From the NCBI RefSeq assembly GCF_963678635.1, contig NC_087065.1:61902754-61966753 (forward strand): a DNA stretch of 64,000 bases. Direction: 5' to 3'. A model generated the notes under the pieces. That model did not search any database. It had not been told where the DNA came from and saw nothing but the letters and a program-made list of their open reading frames with translations. Positions 1-12,441 of this stretch are shown in pieces (positions within the stretch are counted from its first letter, which is position 1; each line of letters begins with the position of its first letter). A program made the position numbers and the translations under genes. The stretch comes from Symsagittifera roscoffensis. Its lineage: Eukaryota > Xenacoelomorpha > Acoela > Convolutidae.

Positions 1-3000
1 AATTTTTTGGCACTGTAGTACCTCGGTAAGGTTTTACCTCGGCTCTATTGTACTGCTTCTTTAAAATAATCAACCTATAATCTAACAATAATTTTAAGGG
101 AACAATAAAGGAAACAAAACTGCCAGTATCAAGTTGAAGACCTGATTTTGCCGATTGTAGTAGTGCGTGAAGTAAGTGTTAGGATAAGTTCATAACACGA
201 AGTAAAGAGAATTACAAAAAAATTTTTCTGTAAATTTTTTGAAAATCTACATACGAATTATCATCTGAAATTCGTTACTTTCGAGTTTTTTTTATTTACT
301 CAGTTTGAAATGATTTCAAAGCCAAGTTTTTTGAACTCCATTCAAACGAAGCAGTAAAACATGCCAGCCGTAGCTGCTTTGCATGCTCATTTATTTGTAA
401 TAACACGCTCTAGTGGGTTGCTTAGTACAGTGCACTCAATTTTTTCACTCTTTGGGATATTTCGCGGCTGCTCTGATAGCTAATTAACTCATCCAATCTT
501 GCTAAGTGAACGCAAAAATGTAATAACTTTTTTTTTTTAGTTAATCGAAGTCTTTGTGCTGATCTGTCTCATTCTGTTTTCAAGGTAAGGAGCTTTTGGT
601 TTATCTGCTTGAAAGAGAAATTGAGAAAAATGACTGTTTTGGGCTCGTTTTGTCAAGAAATAGAAAGCGCTTGTGTTGTGGTAGCTCACTTTTGTAGCAA
701 GATAAGTCATCGCTGAACTGTTTGAATTTTCAATAAAGTCTAACTTTTTAACCTATCAGTCTGGCCGCCAATGATATAGTAGGGTGCGCAAAAGCAAATC
801 TTCTTGCTTAGAGGTTTGACATATCGAACAACTCGAAAATTAACAGAAAGGTCAAAGCATTGTACTGTTGATTGACAGTATTGAAAGGTTTTATCGCAGG
901 TAATCAAATGTAAACTGTAATAAAGTTTGGTTTGGAACCGGTAAAAGGCCAGTGTAAAATGATAGCGCTTTCGCAGATGCTCCCATGTAAAGGCCGCAAA
1001 TTCGAAAATTTTTTATCTCAACATTGAAGCAGACTTGTCTTGATTTGACTATTTTGATCTTAAAATGGTAGCGTCTGTGAGAAAGTGCAACAATTTTGCG
1101 TTGCTCTGTTGACAGCTTGAAATGCCTTTTTTTTCAAAAAAAGAAGGTTTTCAATTCCAATGGTAATTTGAATTCAAGGTCTTAAGAAGTAAATCGTATA
1201 ACTGAAGTCTCTTTTGTTAAGTCGAAAAAGGGGCGTTCATCAGTTCGGAAGTACACCACTACCAAAACTCAAAAAAAACCTGAACACTGTTTTTTTTTAA
1301 ATAAAATTGAGGAAAAATTAGACTATTTTCGAGGTTTTTCATTGTATAGAAAAATGTGCTAAAACGCGTTTAGCAGTCGACTTCAAGTAAAATAGGAAAG
1401 TTTGTCTTGTCATCATCTGCCATTTTGAAAAAATTAAAGATTTCGGAAGATTAAAATGACATTTTTTTAATGATTAATAATCAAGTTTTCGGCTTCGTTG
1501 ATCAACTTTACTTTTTCGCCACTGTTGTATTTCGGCAAGGTTTTTTCAGCTCTGTTGTACTGCTTCTTTAGAAAAAATTCAAACTTAAACTGAACAATAT
1601 TTTTTAAGGCAGATTTTCTAGTTGAGTGAAACAAAACTGCTAGCATCTGGTCGAAGTCCTGAAGGAATAAGTTCATAACAGGAACTAAAGAAAATTACAA
1701 AATTACCTATAATCTAACAATAATTTTAAGGAAATGATTCAATAAAGGAAACAAAACTGCCAGTATCAAGTTGAAGACTTGATTTTGCCGATTGTAGTAG
1801 TGCGTGAAGTAAGTGTTAGGATAAACTCATAACACCAAGTAAAGAGAATTACAAAAACTTTTTCTGTAAATCTTTCGAAAATCTACATACGAATTATCAT
1901 CTGAAATTCGTTACTTTCGAGTTTTGTATATTTACTCAGTTTGAAATAATTTCAAAGCCAAACTTTTTGAATTCCCTTTAAACGAAGCAGTGAAACATGC
2001 CAGCCGTAGCTGCTTTGCATGCTCATTTATTTGTAATAACACGCTCTAGTGGGTTGCTTAGTACAGTGCACTCCACTCAATCTTTTCACTCTTTGGCATA
2101 TTTAGCGGCTGCTCTGATAGCTTATTAACTCATCCAATCTTGCTAAGTGAACGGAAAAATGTAATAACTTGTTTTTTTTTGCTAATTGAAGACTGTGTTG
2201 ATATGTCTTATTCTGCTTTCAAGGTCAGGAGCTTTTGGTTTATCTGCTTGAAAGAGAAATTCAGAAAAGTGAATGTTTTGCGCTCATTTTGTGAAGAAAT
2301 AGAAAGCGTTTGTGTTGTAGTAGCTGACTTTTGTAGCAAGATAAGTGATCGCATAACTGTTTGAATTTTCAATAAAGTCTAATTTTTTAACCTATCAGTC
2401 TGCCCGCCAATGATATAGTAGGGTGCGCTAAAACAAATCTTCTAGCTTAGAGGTTTGACATATCGAATAACTCGAAAAATAATATAAAGGTCAAAGCATT
2501 GTACTGTTGATTGACAGTATTGAAAGGTTTTACCGCAGGTAATCAAATGTTAACTGCAATAAAGTTTGGTTTGGAACCGGTAAAAGGCCAGTGTAAAATG
2601 ATAGCGCTTCCTCAGATGCTCCCATGTAAAGGCCGCAAATTTGAAAATTGTCTATCTAAACATTGAAGCAGACTTGTCTTGATTTGACTTTTTTGATCTT
2701 AAAATGGCAGCGTCTATGAGAAAGAGCAACAATTTTCCGTTGCTCTGTTGACAGCTTGAAATGCCTTTTGTTTCAAAAAAAGGTTTTCAATTCCAATGGT
2801 ATTTTGAATTCAAGGTCTTAAGAAGTAAATCGTATAACTGAAGTCGCTTTTGTAAAGTTGAAAAAGGGGCGTTCATCAGTTCGGAAGTACACCATTACCA
2901 AAACTCAAAAAATTCTGAACACTGTTTTACAACAAAATTGAGGAAAAATTAGACTATTTTCGAGGTTTTTCTTGGTATAGAAAAATGTGCTAAAACGCGT

Positions 3001-3270
3001 TTAGCAGTCGACTTCAAGTAAAATAGCAAAGTTTGTCTTGTCATCATCTGCCATTTTGAAAAAATTAATGACTTGGGAAGATTAAAATGACAATTTTTTT
3101 AAAGATTAATGATAAAAATTTCGGCTTCACTGATAAACATTACTTTTTTGCCATTGTTGTATTTCGGCAAGGTTTTTTTCGGTTCTGTTGTACTGCTTCT
3201 TTAGAAAAAATTCAAACTTAAACTGAACAATAATTTTTTAAGGCACATGTTCTAGTTGAGTGAAACAAAA
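1..3270. repeat. A1-type unit pair of the macrosatellite
   Basis: Bases about 85-1,500 recur at about 1,720-3,140 with an offset near 1,637 and only scattered differences. For example, TGCCAGTATCAAGTTGAAGA is at 121 and 1758. Both copies contain the same GC-containing stretch TAGCTGCTTTGCATGCTCAT. This is the least diverged pair at the left end of the array. Confidence 0.85.
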
Positions 3271-3904
3271 CTGCTAGCATCTGGTCGAAGTTCTGATTTT
3301 GCCTGAAGTAATTTTAGGAATAAGTTCATCACAAGAAGTAAATAAAATTACAAAAAATATCTCTACATTCAATTTGTTTGAAAGTCTACATATTAAGTAT
3401 CAACTGAAAAAAGTTTCTATCGTGTTTATTCAAGTGCACTCAATTTGAAATGACTTCAAAGCCGATGTTTATTTTCTCTTCAACCGAAGCAGGCAATTAA
3501 GCCAGCCTTAACTGTTTTGTGTGCTCACGTATTGTTTAAAAAAAGATCTAATCGGTTGCTTAGTACACTGCACTCACTTTTTTCTTTGTTTAGAATAAAT
3601 GGCGGCAGTTCTGATAGCGTATCAGCTAATTTGAGCTCGCTCAGTGAACCAAAAAATTAATTGAATTGCTTTACTGGCTAATCGAAGTCATAGTGCTGAT
3701 CTTTCTAGTCCTGTATTGAACGTAAGGTTTCCGTTTGCCGGCCTCAAACAGAAAAAATGAAAAAAAAAAACCGTGTTGCGCCTGTTTTGTGATGAGGTAG
3801 AAAAGCGTTTGTGTTGCCAATACTGACTTTAATAGCAAGGGAAGTAATCTTGTTAGACTGTTAATCTAGTCTAATCTGTAGAACTTTTTATTCTGTTAGA
3901 CTGA

Positions 3905-6110
3905 CCTGCAATGATAAAGTAGAATACGCAAAAGCCAGTCTTCTGGTTTAGAGGTTTGAAAATTCAGCGTATTTCAAAATTAATGAAAAATTCAAACTGT
4001 TGTTCTGTTGATTAACAGTATTAAAAGGTTTTGTCGCCGGTAATCAAATGTTAACTGCAATAAAATTTGGTTTGACAACGGTAAAGGCTTCACTGCAAAA
4101 TAATAGCGCTTGTTTAGAGACATTACTATTTTTGGCCACAGATTTGGTCTTGAAACGTTTTGGTCTTAAAATGGCAGCGTCTGGGAGAAAATGGCACGAT
4201 TTCGCGTTGATCTGTTGTCTGCTGAAACGATCTTTTCACAATAAGCTTTCAATTTGAAGGGTATTTAAAAGTCAAGTCAACAAGTGTACTCAAAAACAGG
4301 AGGCTTCGTTATAAATTTTAAAAGGGCGCTCAACATTGCCGAAGTACAACACTACCAAAACTGAAAATTGCGCAAAGACAATCGAGAAATGATGGCTTTT
4401 GAAAATTCTTAAGTCTGAATTTCTGAGACTTTTGCGTGAGTATTGTTGACGTTTTTGCCTGGTTTGTATAAAGAAATGCTGAGACTATTGATCGTTCAGC
4501 AAAATTTACAACAATACGTTTAGCAGGCGGCTTCAAATGAAATAGAAACTTTTGCATTTCAATCCTCTGCCAGTTTGAGTTAATTAATTTGTCAATGCTT
4601 TGCGGTGAATCATAAAGCTTTCAGCAACCTTACATGTTCAATACTAGTTTCTCGGCAAGATTTTACTTTGTCACTCTTGTACTGCCTCCTTTAAATTAAT
4701 CAAGCTTCAAAATAACAGATTCATTTTTTTCAAGTATTTTTAAGGAGTGGAACCTAATAGTGAAATAAAACTGCTTGTAAGAGGTTAGATCTCTGAATAT
4801 GCCGAATATAGTAGTGCTGAAGTAAGTTTCAGGTGTAAGTTTACAAAAGCATGTGGAACAAAATTTAATGAATTTTTACAAATTCATTGAAAGTCGTCCT
4901 TGCAAGAAACATCAACTTGAAATTGTTACCCTTGAATTCGTTAACAAAAATTAAAATCAATTTCCAGTTTGAAATGATTTTCAAGGCAATGGATATCACT
5001 TCATTTCAACCGAAGCAAGGAATTGTCCCAGCATCAACTGCTTTGCGAGCTTTTATGTTTGCTAACATTCTTTATTTGATATCTTTTTACTGCGCTCAAA
5101 CTTTTTTGTTTTTTCTCTAGAATAGCGTATCAGATCATTGGAATTCGTCCAATGAATTGTTTTTTTTTGCTTATTGAAGGCCTAGAGAGTTCTGATCTTT
5201 CTAATTCAGTATTGAAGGTAAGACGCTTTTTTACCTACACATATCAGAAATCGAGAAAAACAACCGTTTGTGCTCGTTTTGTGAAGTGGTAGAAACAAAG
5301 CGCTGGTTTGCGTTAGCTGACTTTAGTAGCCAGGGAGTTGATCGCTAAACTGTTCAAAATTTAGATAAAGGCTTAATTGCTTACCATTTTACTGGCTGCT
5401 GACAATATCATCGGGTACGCAGAATCAAGTCTTCTTTAGTTGAGAGATTTGAAATATCGAAAGTTGAAATCTCTGTTTTGTTGATAAACAGTATAGAAAA
5501 ATTTTTATCGCCGGTAACCAAATTTTAACTGCAATAAAGTTTGCTTTGAAACCCGTAAAAGGACCAGTGCAAAATGATAGCGCTTTTCCAGAAACGCTAC
5601 CATGTGAAGGCCACAAACTCGAAAATTTTCTATTTAAACTTTGGAGCAGACTTGAAGTGGAATATCTCCATTAGGAAAATATTTCAAGGCAAGTTTTGAC
5701 ATTTTTCTTCTCGCTTCAGTTTTCGGATCAAAACCCAAAAATTTGGATAGGATTGCACAACATTTTGTTCCAGATATGGTGCCACTTTTCACAATTGTTT
5801 GTGGTGGTGAGTGAAGCTGGTCTTTCATACAAGCTCCTTATTTTTGATGGATATTGTCCATTGAGCCAAGTTTTTCCGAAGTACTCAAAATTTTTTGCAA
5901 ATCCGTCGTAAATTCGGATCATAAAAACGTTTTTCCCAGCGTACTTCCTTCGCGTGTAGTTTTTGCTGACCAAGTCGATATGCAAATAAGGCAGTGTAAG
6001 CAATCGTTGAATTTTTTTGCGAATTTTTTGGTCTTGCCGATACTTAGTTGCTAGATGAAGTTTTTGGAATATTTTGAAAACAGCCAGACAGTAATGGAAA
6101 TGACAGCCCA
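3905..6110. repeat. Higher-order repeat block 1 (A2 unit into B unit)
   Basis: The block starts near CTGACCTGCAATGATAAAGT and runs through an A2 unit into a B unit. It matches 8,590-10,870 in the same order, offset about 4.7 kb. A landmark is AATCCTCTGCCAGTTTGAGT at 4561 and again at 9294. The shared A2-B order shows that multi-unit blocks, not single units, were copied. Confidence 0.8.
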
Positions 6111-6604
6111 AAAGCTGAGCTTTGGGTAAAAAAGTCGCGAACTGCTGCGGTAAATCTTTTTTGGTAGTCAGTCAAAAAAATTTGGTGAGAATCGTTTTCA
6201 AATTTTTTCGCAATTCAGTGCAAGAACACCTAATAAGAATTTGTAAGATTCTTTGGACTTGTTTGAAAGGATTGCTAACACCAAAAGATTTTATTGATTT
6301 TTAAGTGTTTCAAAATCAAATAAGTCTGATTGATGGGCTCGGGCGCTATTTTGAAAGTTCCATTGGCTGAACCTGTACCGCAATCAGCAAGATTTTCAAT
6401 AAAAATCTGGTTGCCATGACAACTTCAAAATCTACGTTTTTTTTGAGAAGAAACTGCTTTCCGGCTGAGGTTTTGCCCCATGAATTGAGAAAAAATCATA
6501 TCTGACACTGTTTTGCGGTATCCCAGGTAGCTGTTTTTGACAGTAAAAGTATAAAAGTTTCGAATATTCTGAAAGTTTGGTACAAGATTTTCGTCAATTT
6601 CCGG

Positions 6605-8570
6605 TAATCAAATGTTAACTGCAATAAAAATTGGTTTGAAACCGGTAAAAGAACCAGTGCAAAATGATAGTGCTTTCTCAGAGACGCCACCATGTAAAGG
6701 CCGCAAAATCGAAAAATTTCATTTAAACATTGAAGCAGACTTGAAGTTGAGTATCTCCATTAAAAAAATATTTCAAGGCAAGTTTTGACATTTTTTCTTC
6801 TCGCTTCAGTTTTCGGATCGAAACCCAAAAATTTGGATGAAATTGCTTTATTTTTTTGTTCCAAATATGGTGTCAATTTCCACAACTGTTTGTGGTGGCG
6901 AGTGAAGCTGGTCTTTCATACAAGCTCCACATTTTTAATGGATAATGTCCATTGAGCCAAGTTTTTCCTAAATACTCAAATTTTTTTTGCAAATCCGTCG
7001 TAAATTCGGATCATAAAAAGGTTTTTCACATCGTACTTCCTTAGCATGTAGTTCCAATCCGATAGGCAAATAAAGCAGTGTGAACAATCGTTGATTTTTT
7101 GCGAATTTTTGGTCTTGCCGATACTCAGTTGCTAGTTGAAGTTTTTGGAATCTTTTGAAAACAGCCAGACAGTAATAAAAATGACAGCATAAAGGCTGAG
7201 CTTCGGGTGAAAAATCGCGAACTGCTGCGGTAAATCTTTTTTGATAGTCAGTCAAAAAAATTGGTGAGAATCGTTTTGTAGCTTTGGACTTGATTGTTTG
7301 GACTTGTTTGGAAGAAATGCTAAAACCAAAGGAATTTTTTTGGTTTCAATTCATCCAAAACTCGTATAAATCTGAGTAAATGGCTCTGGCGCTGTTTTGA
7401 AAGTTCCATCGGCTGAACCTGTATCGCATTCAGCAAGACTTTCAATAATAATCTGGTTGCCATGACAACTGCCTCAAATTCTACGTTTTTTTGAGAAGAA
7501 ACTGTTTTCCGGATAAATTTTTGCCCCAACAATTGAAAAAAGATATATATGACACTATTTTGCGCTATCCCAGGTAGCTGTTGTTGGCGATGAAAGAATA
7601 GAAAAACAACGAATATTCCGAAAGTTTGGTACAAGATTTTAGTCAATTTCCGGTAATCAAATGTTAACTGCAATAAAATTTGATTTGAAAGCGGTAAAAG
7701 GACCACTGCAAAATGATAGCGCTTTCTCAGAGACGCCACTATGTGAAGGCATCAAATTCGAAAATTTTGCATTTAAACAATGAAGCAGACTTGAAGTGGA
7801 ATATCTCCATTGGGAAAATATTTCAAGGCAAGTTTCAACATTTTATCTTCTCGCTTCAGTTTTTGGATCAAAACCCAAAAATTTGGCTGGAATCGCACAA
7901 ATTTTTTGTTCCATATATTGTGCCAGTTTTCACAACTCTTTGTGGTGGTGAGTGAAGCTGGTCTTTCATACAAGCTCCACATTTTTAATGGATTTTGTCC
8001 ATTGAGCAAAGTTTCTCCGAAATACTCAATTTTTTTGCAATTCCGTCGTAAATTCGGATCATAAAAAAGTTTTTCCATCGTACTTGTTTCGCGTGTAGTT
8101 TTTTCTGATTATTCCGATAGGCAGATAAGGCAATGTAAACAGTCATAAAAATTTGTAATCAGTCATAAAAATGTAAACAGTCATTTTTTTTGTAATCAGT
8201 CATAAAAATTGAAATTGGTGAGAATCGTTTTCCAATTTTTTCGCATTTCAGTGCAAGAACACTTAAAAAGAATTTGTAAGAGTCTTTAGACTTGTATGAA
8301 AGGAATGCTAAAACCACAGAAGTTTTTTTAGTTTTCAAATCATCCAAAACTCGTATGAATCTAAGTGAAAGGCTCTGGCGCAGTTTTGAAAGTTCCATCG
8401 GCTGAACCTGTATCGTATTCAGCATAATTTTCAAGAAAATTCTGGTTGCCATGACAACTGTCTCAAATTCTACGTTTTTTTAAGAAGAAACTGCTTTACG
8501 GATAAGGTTTTGCCCCAACAATTAAACTTAAGTATATCTGGCACTTTTTATTGTATCTCAGGTAGCTGTT
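6605..8570. repeat. Short B-type units (second and third of first run)
   Basis: Two B units begin at cores 6605 and 7654. They share TCTCAGAGACGCCAC, GGAATATCTCCATT, TCGCTTCAGTTTT and GTGAAGCTGGTCTTTCATAC with the unit at 5515 and those at 10270 and 11365. The third unit contains a local expansion of a roughly 20-base motif (CAGTCATAAAAAT) at about 8,133-8,212. Confidence 0.8.
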
Positions 8571-8589
8571 TTTGGCGATGAAAGTATAA

Positions 8590-10870
8590 AAAACTGGCCT
8601 GCAATGATTAAGTAGAGTACGCAAAAGCCAGTCTTCTGGTTTAGAGGTTTGAAAATCAGCGTATTTCAAAATTAATGAAAAATTCAAACTAATGTTTTGT
8701 TGATTAACAATATTAAAAGGTTTTGTCGCCGGTAATCAAATGTTAACTGCAATAAAATTTGGTTTGACACCGGTAAAGGGATCACTGCAAAATAATAGCG
8801 CTTTTTTAGAGACATTACCATTTTTGGTCACAGATTCTAAATTAATCGTGTTATGCGTGAATCACTTTTCGCATAAATAATTTTTTTAACGTTTTGGTCT
8901 TAAAATGGCAGCGTCTTGGAGAAAGTGGCACGATTTCGCGTTGATCTGTTGTCTGCTGAAACTATCTTTTCACAATAAGCTTTCAATGTGAAGGGTATTT
9001 AAAAGTCAAGTCAACAAGTGTACTCAAAAACAGAAGGCTTCGTTATAAATTTTAAAAGGTCGCTCGACATTGCCGAAGTACAACACTACCAAAACTGAAA
9101 ATTTCACAATTCAATCAAGAATTGATGGTTTTTGAAAATTCTTAATTCTGAATTTCTGAGACTTTTGCGTGAGTATTGTTGACGTTTTTGCCTGGTTTGT
9201 ATAAAGATTTGCTGAGACTATTGATCGTTCAGCAAAATTTACAACGACACGTTTAGCAGGCGGCTTCAAATGAAATAGAAACTTTTGCATTTCAATCCTC
9301 TGCCAGTTTGAGTTAATTAATTTGTCAATGCTTTGCGGTGAATCATAAAGCTTTCAGCAACCTTACATGTTCAATACTAGTTTCTCGGCAAGATTTTACT
9401 TTGTCACTCTTGTACTGCCTCCTTTAAATAAATCAAGCTTCAAAATAACAGATTCAATTTTTTCAAGTATTTTTAAGGAGTGGAACCTAATAGTGAAATA
9501 AAACTGCTTGTAAGAGGTTAGATCTCTGAATATGCCGAATATAGTAGTGCTGAAGTAAGTTTCAGGTGTAAGTTTACAAAAGCATATGGGAAAAAAATTC
9601 ATGCAATTTTACAATTTCTTTGAACATCGTCTAAGCAAGAAACATCTACTAAAAATTGTTACTCTTGAGTTTGTTAACAAACTTTAAAATCAATTTGCAT
9701 TTTGAAATGATTTTCAAGGCAATGGATATCACTTCATACAACCGAAGCAAAGAATTGTCCCAACATCAACTGCTTTGCGAGCTTTTATGATTGCTTACCT
9801 TCTTTATTTGATCTCTCTTTTTACTGCGCTCTAACTTTTTTTGTTTTTGCTCTAGATGGCGTATCAAATTTTGCATTAATAGCGTATCAAATCATTTGAA
9901 TTCATCTAATGAATTGTTTTTATTTTGCTAATTAAAGGCCTAGAGAGTTCTGATCTTTCTGATTCAGTATTGAAGGTAAAATGCTTTTTTCACCTGCTTT
10001 ATTAGAAATCGAGAAAAGCGACCGTTTGAGCTCTTTGTATGAAGTCGTAGAAAGAAAGCGCTGGTTTGGGTTAGCTGACTTTAATAGCCAGGAAGTTGAC
10101 CGCCAAACTGTTCAAAATTTAGATAAAGGCTTAATTGCTTACCATTTTACTGGCCGCTGACGATATAATAGGGTACGCAGAATCAAGTCTTTTAGTTGAG
10201 AGATTTGAAATATCGAAAATTGAAACCTCTTTTTTGTTGGTAGACAGTATTGAAAAATTTAATCCTCGGTAACCAAATTTTAACTGCAATAAAATTTGGT
10301 TTGAAACCCGTAAAAGGACCAGTGCAAATTGATAGCGCTTTTCTAGAGACGCTACCATGTGAAGGCCACAAATTCGAAATTTTTTATCTAAACCTCGGAG
10401 CAGTTTTGAAGTGGAATATCCCCATTAGGAAAATATTTCAAGGCAAGTTTTGACATTTTTTCTTCTCGCTTCAGTTTTCTGATCAAAACCCAAAGATTTG
10501 AATGGAATTGAACAATTTTTTTATTCTTATAATTGTGCCAATTTTCACAACTGTTTGTGGAAGTGAGTGAAGCTGGTCTTTCATACAAGCTCCACACTTT
10601 TAATAGATATTGTCGATTGAGCCAAGTTTTTCCGAAAAAATCAAAAAAGTTTTGAAAATCCTTCGTCAATTCGGATCATAAAAAGGTTTTTCCCATCGTA
10701 CTTGATTCGCGTGTAGTTTGTTCTGACCAATCCGATAGGCAAATAAGGCAGTGTAAACAATCATTGATTTTTTTTGCGAATTTTTTGGTCTTGCCGATAC
10801 TCAGTTGCTAGATGAAGTTTTTGGAATCTTATGAAAACAGCCAGACAGTATTGGAAATGACAACCCAAAT
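8590..10870. repeat. Higher-order repeat block 2 (A2 unit into B unit)
   Basis: Second copy of the block at 3,905-6,110. It differs by an extra stretch near 8,835-8,890 (around TAATCGTGTTATGCGTGAAT), a short internal duplication near 9,855-9,895 and point changes. Confidence 0.8.
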
Positions 10871-12441
10871 GCTGAGCTTCGGGTAAAAAGTCGGGAACTG
10901 CTGCGGTAAATCCTTTTCGGTAGTCAGTCAAAAAAATTTGGCGAGAATCGTTTTCCAATTTTTCGCAATTCAGTGCAAGAACACTTAATGAAATTTTGTA
11001 AGATTCTTTGGTCTTGTTTGGAAGGAATGCTAAAACCAAAGGAATTTTTCTGGTTTTCAAATCATCCAAAACTCGTATAAATCTGAGTAAGTGCCTCTGG
11101 CGCTGTTTTGAAAGTTCCATCGGCTGAACCTGTATCCCATTCAGCAAGACTTTCAAAAAAAATCTGGTTGCCATGACAACTGCCTCAAATTTACGTTTTT
11201 TTTTCGAGAAGAAACTGCTTTTCGGATTAGGTTTTGCCCCAACAGTCAAAAAAAATTATCTCTGACACTGTTTTGCGGTATCCCAATTAGCTACTTTGGG
11301 CGATAAAAGAATAAAAAATTTCGAATATTCCGAAAGTTTGGAACAATGTTTCGGTCAATTTCCGGTAATCAATTGTTAACTGCAATAAAAGTTGATTTGA
11401 AAGCGGTAAAAGGACCAGTGCAAAATGGTAGCGCTTTCTCAGAGACGCCACTATGTGAAGGCCGCAAATTCGAAAATTTTTCATTTAAACAATGAAGCAG
11501 ACTTGAAGTGGAATATCTCCATTGGGAAAATATTTCAAGGCAAGTTTCGACATTTTTTCTTCTCGCTTCAGTTTTTGGATCAAAACCCAAAAATTTGGAT
11601 GGAATTGCACAATTTTTTTGTTCCAGATATTGTGCCAATTTTCACAACTGTTTTTGGTGGTGAGTGAAGCTGGTCTTTCATACAAGCTCCACGTTTTTAA
11701 TGGATACTGTCCATTGAGCCAGGTTTTTTCCGAAATACACAAAAAATTTTGCAAATCCGTCATAAAACTCGGATCATAAAAAGGTTTTCCACATCGTACT
11801 TGATTCGCATGTAGTTTTTTCTGACTAATCTGATAGGCAAATAAGGCAATGTAAACAATCTCTGATTTAATTCACGAGTTTTTTGGTCCTGCCGATACTC
11901 AGTTGCTAGTTGAAAATTTTGGAATTATTTGAAAACAGCCAGACAGTAATGGAAATGACAGCCCAAATGCTGAGCTTCGGGTAAAAAATCGGGAACTGCT
12001 GCAGTAAGTTTCTTTTGTAATCATTCGAAAAAATTGGTGAGAATCGTTTTACAGTTTTTTCGCATTTCAGTGCAAGAACACTCAATAAGAATTTGTAAGA
12101 TTCTTTGGACTTGTTTGAAAGGAATGCTAGAACCACAGGAATTTTTTTGGTTTTCAAATCATCCAAGACTCGTATAAATCTGAATGAATGACTCTGGCGC
12201 AGTTTTGAAAGTTCTATCGGCTGAACCTGTATCGCATTCAGCATGATTTTCAATAAAAATCTGGTTGACATGACAACTGCCTCAAATTCTACTTTTTTTT
12301 CAGAAGAAACTGCTTTCCGGATAAAGTTTTGCCTCAACAACTGAACTAAATTATATCTGACACTTTTGCGGTATCTCAGGTATGAAATTGTAAAAAATTT
12401 CGAATGTGCCGAAAGTTTTGTAGGGGATTTTGGTCAATTTC
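10270..12441. repeat. Short B-type units (second run)
   Basis: Two further B units start at cores 10270 and 11365. The last ends in the usual pre-core sequence (CCGAAAGTTT..TTTTGGTCAATTTC) but then continues into unrelated sequence instead of another core. That marks the right edge of the array near 12,441. Confidence 0.8.

Larger units (their letters stand above)
1..12441. repeat. Macrosatellite-like tandem array with two unit classes
   Basis: The stretch is built from related units sharing a core close to GGTAATCAAATGTTAACTGC. Core starts were read at 901, 2540, 4041, 5515, 6605, 7654, 8733, 10270 and 11365. Spacings are about 1639, 1501, 1474, 1090, 1049, 1079, 1537 and 1095 bases, so long and short units alternate in blocks. 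The sequence after each core defines types A1 (901, 2540), A2 (4041, 8733) and B (5515, 6605, 7654, 10270, 11365). The last B unit breaks off near 12,441, where similarity ends inside the sequence that normally precedes a core. The left edge starts inside a unit, so the array continues beyond the window. No convincing gene lies here; the many 60-160 codon ORFs follow the repeat. Confidence 0.9.

Noticed and set aside
8133-8212. CRISPR-like array from repeated CAGTCATAAAAAT
   Set aside because: Repeats are short, imperfect and nearly contiguous, inside a satellite unit of a eukaryotic genome.
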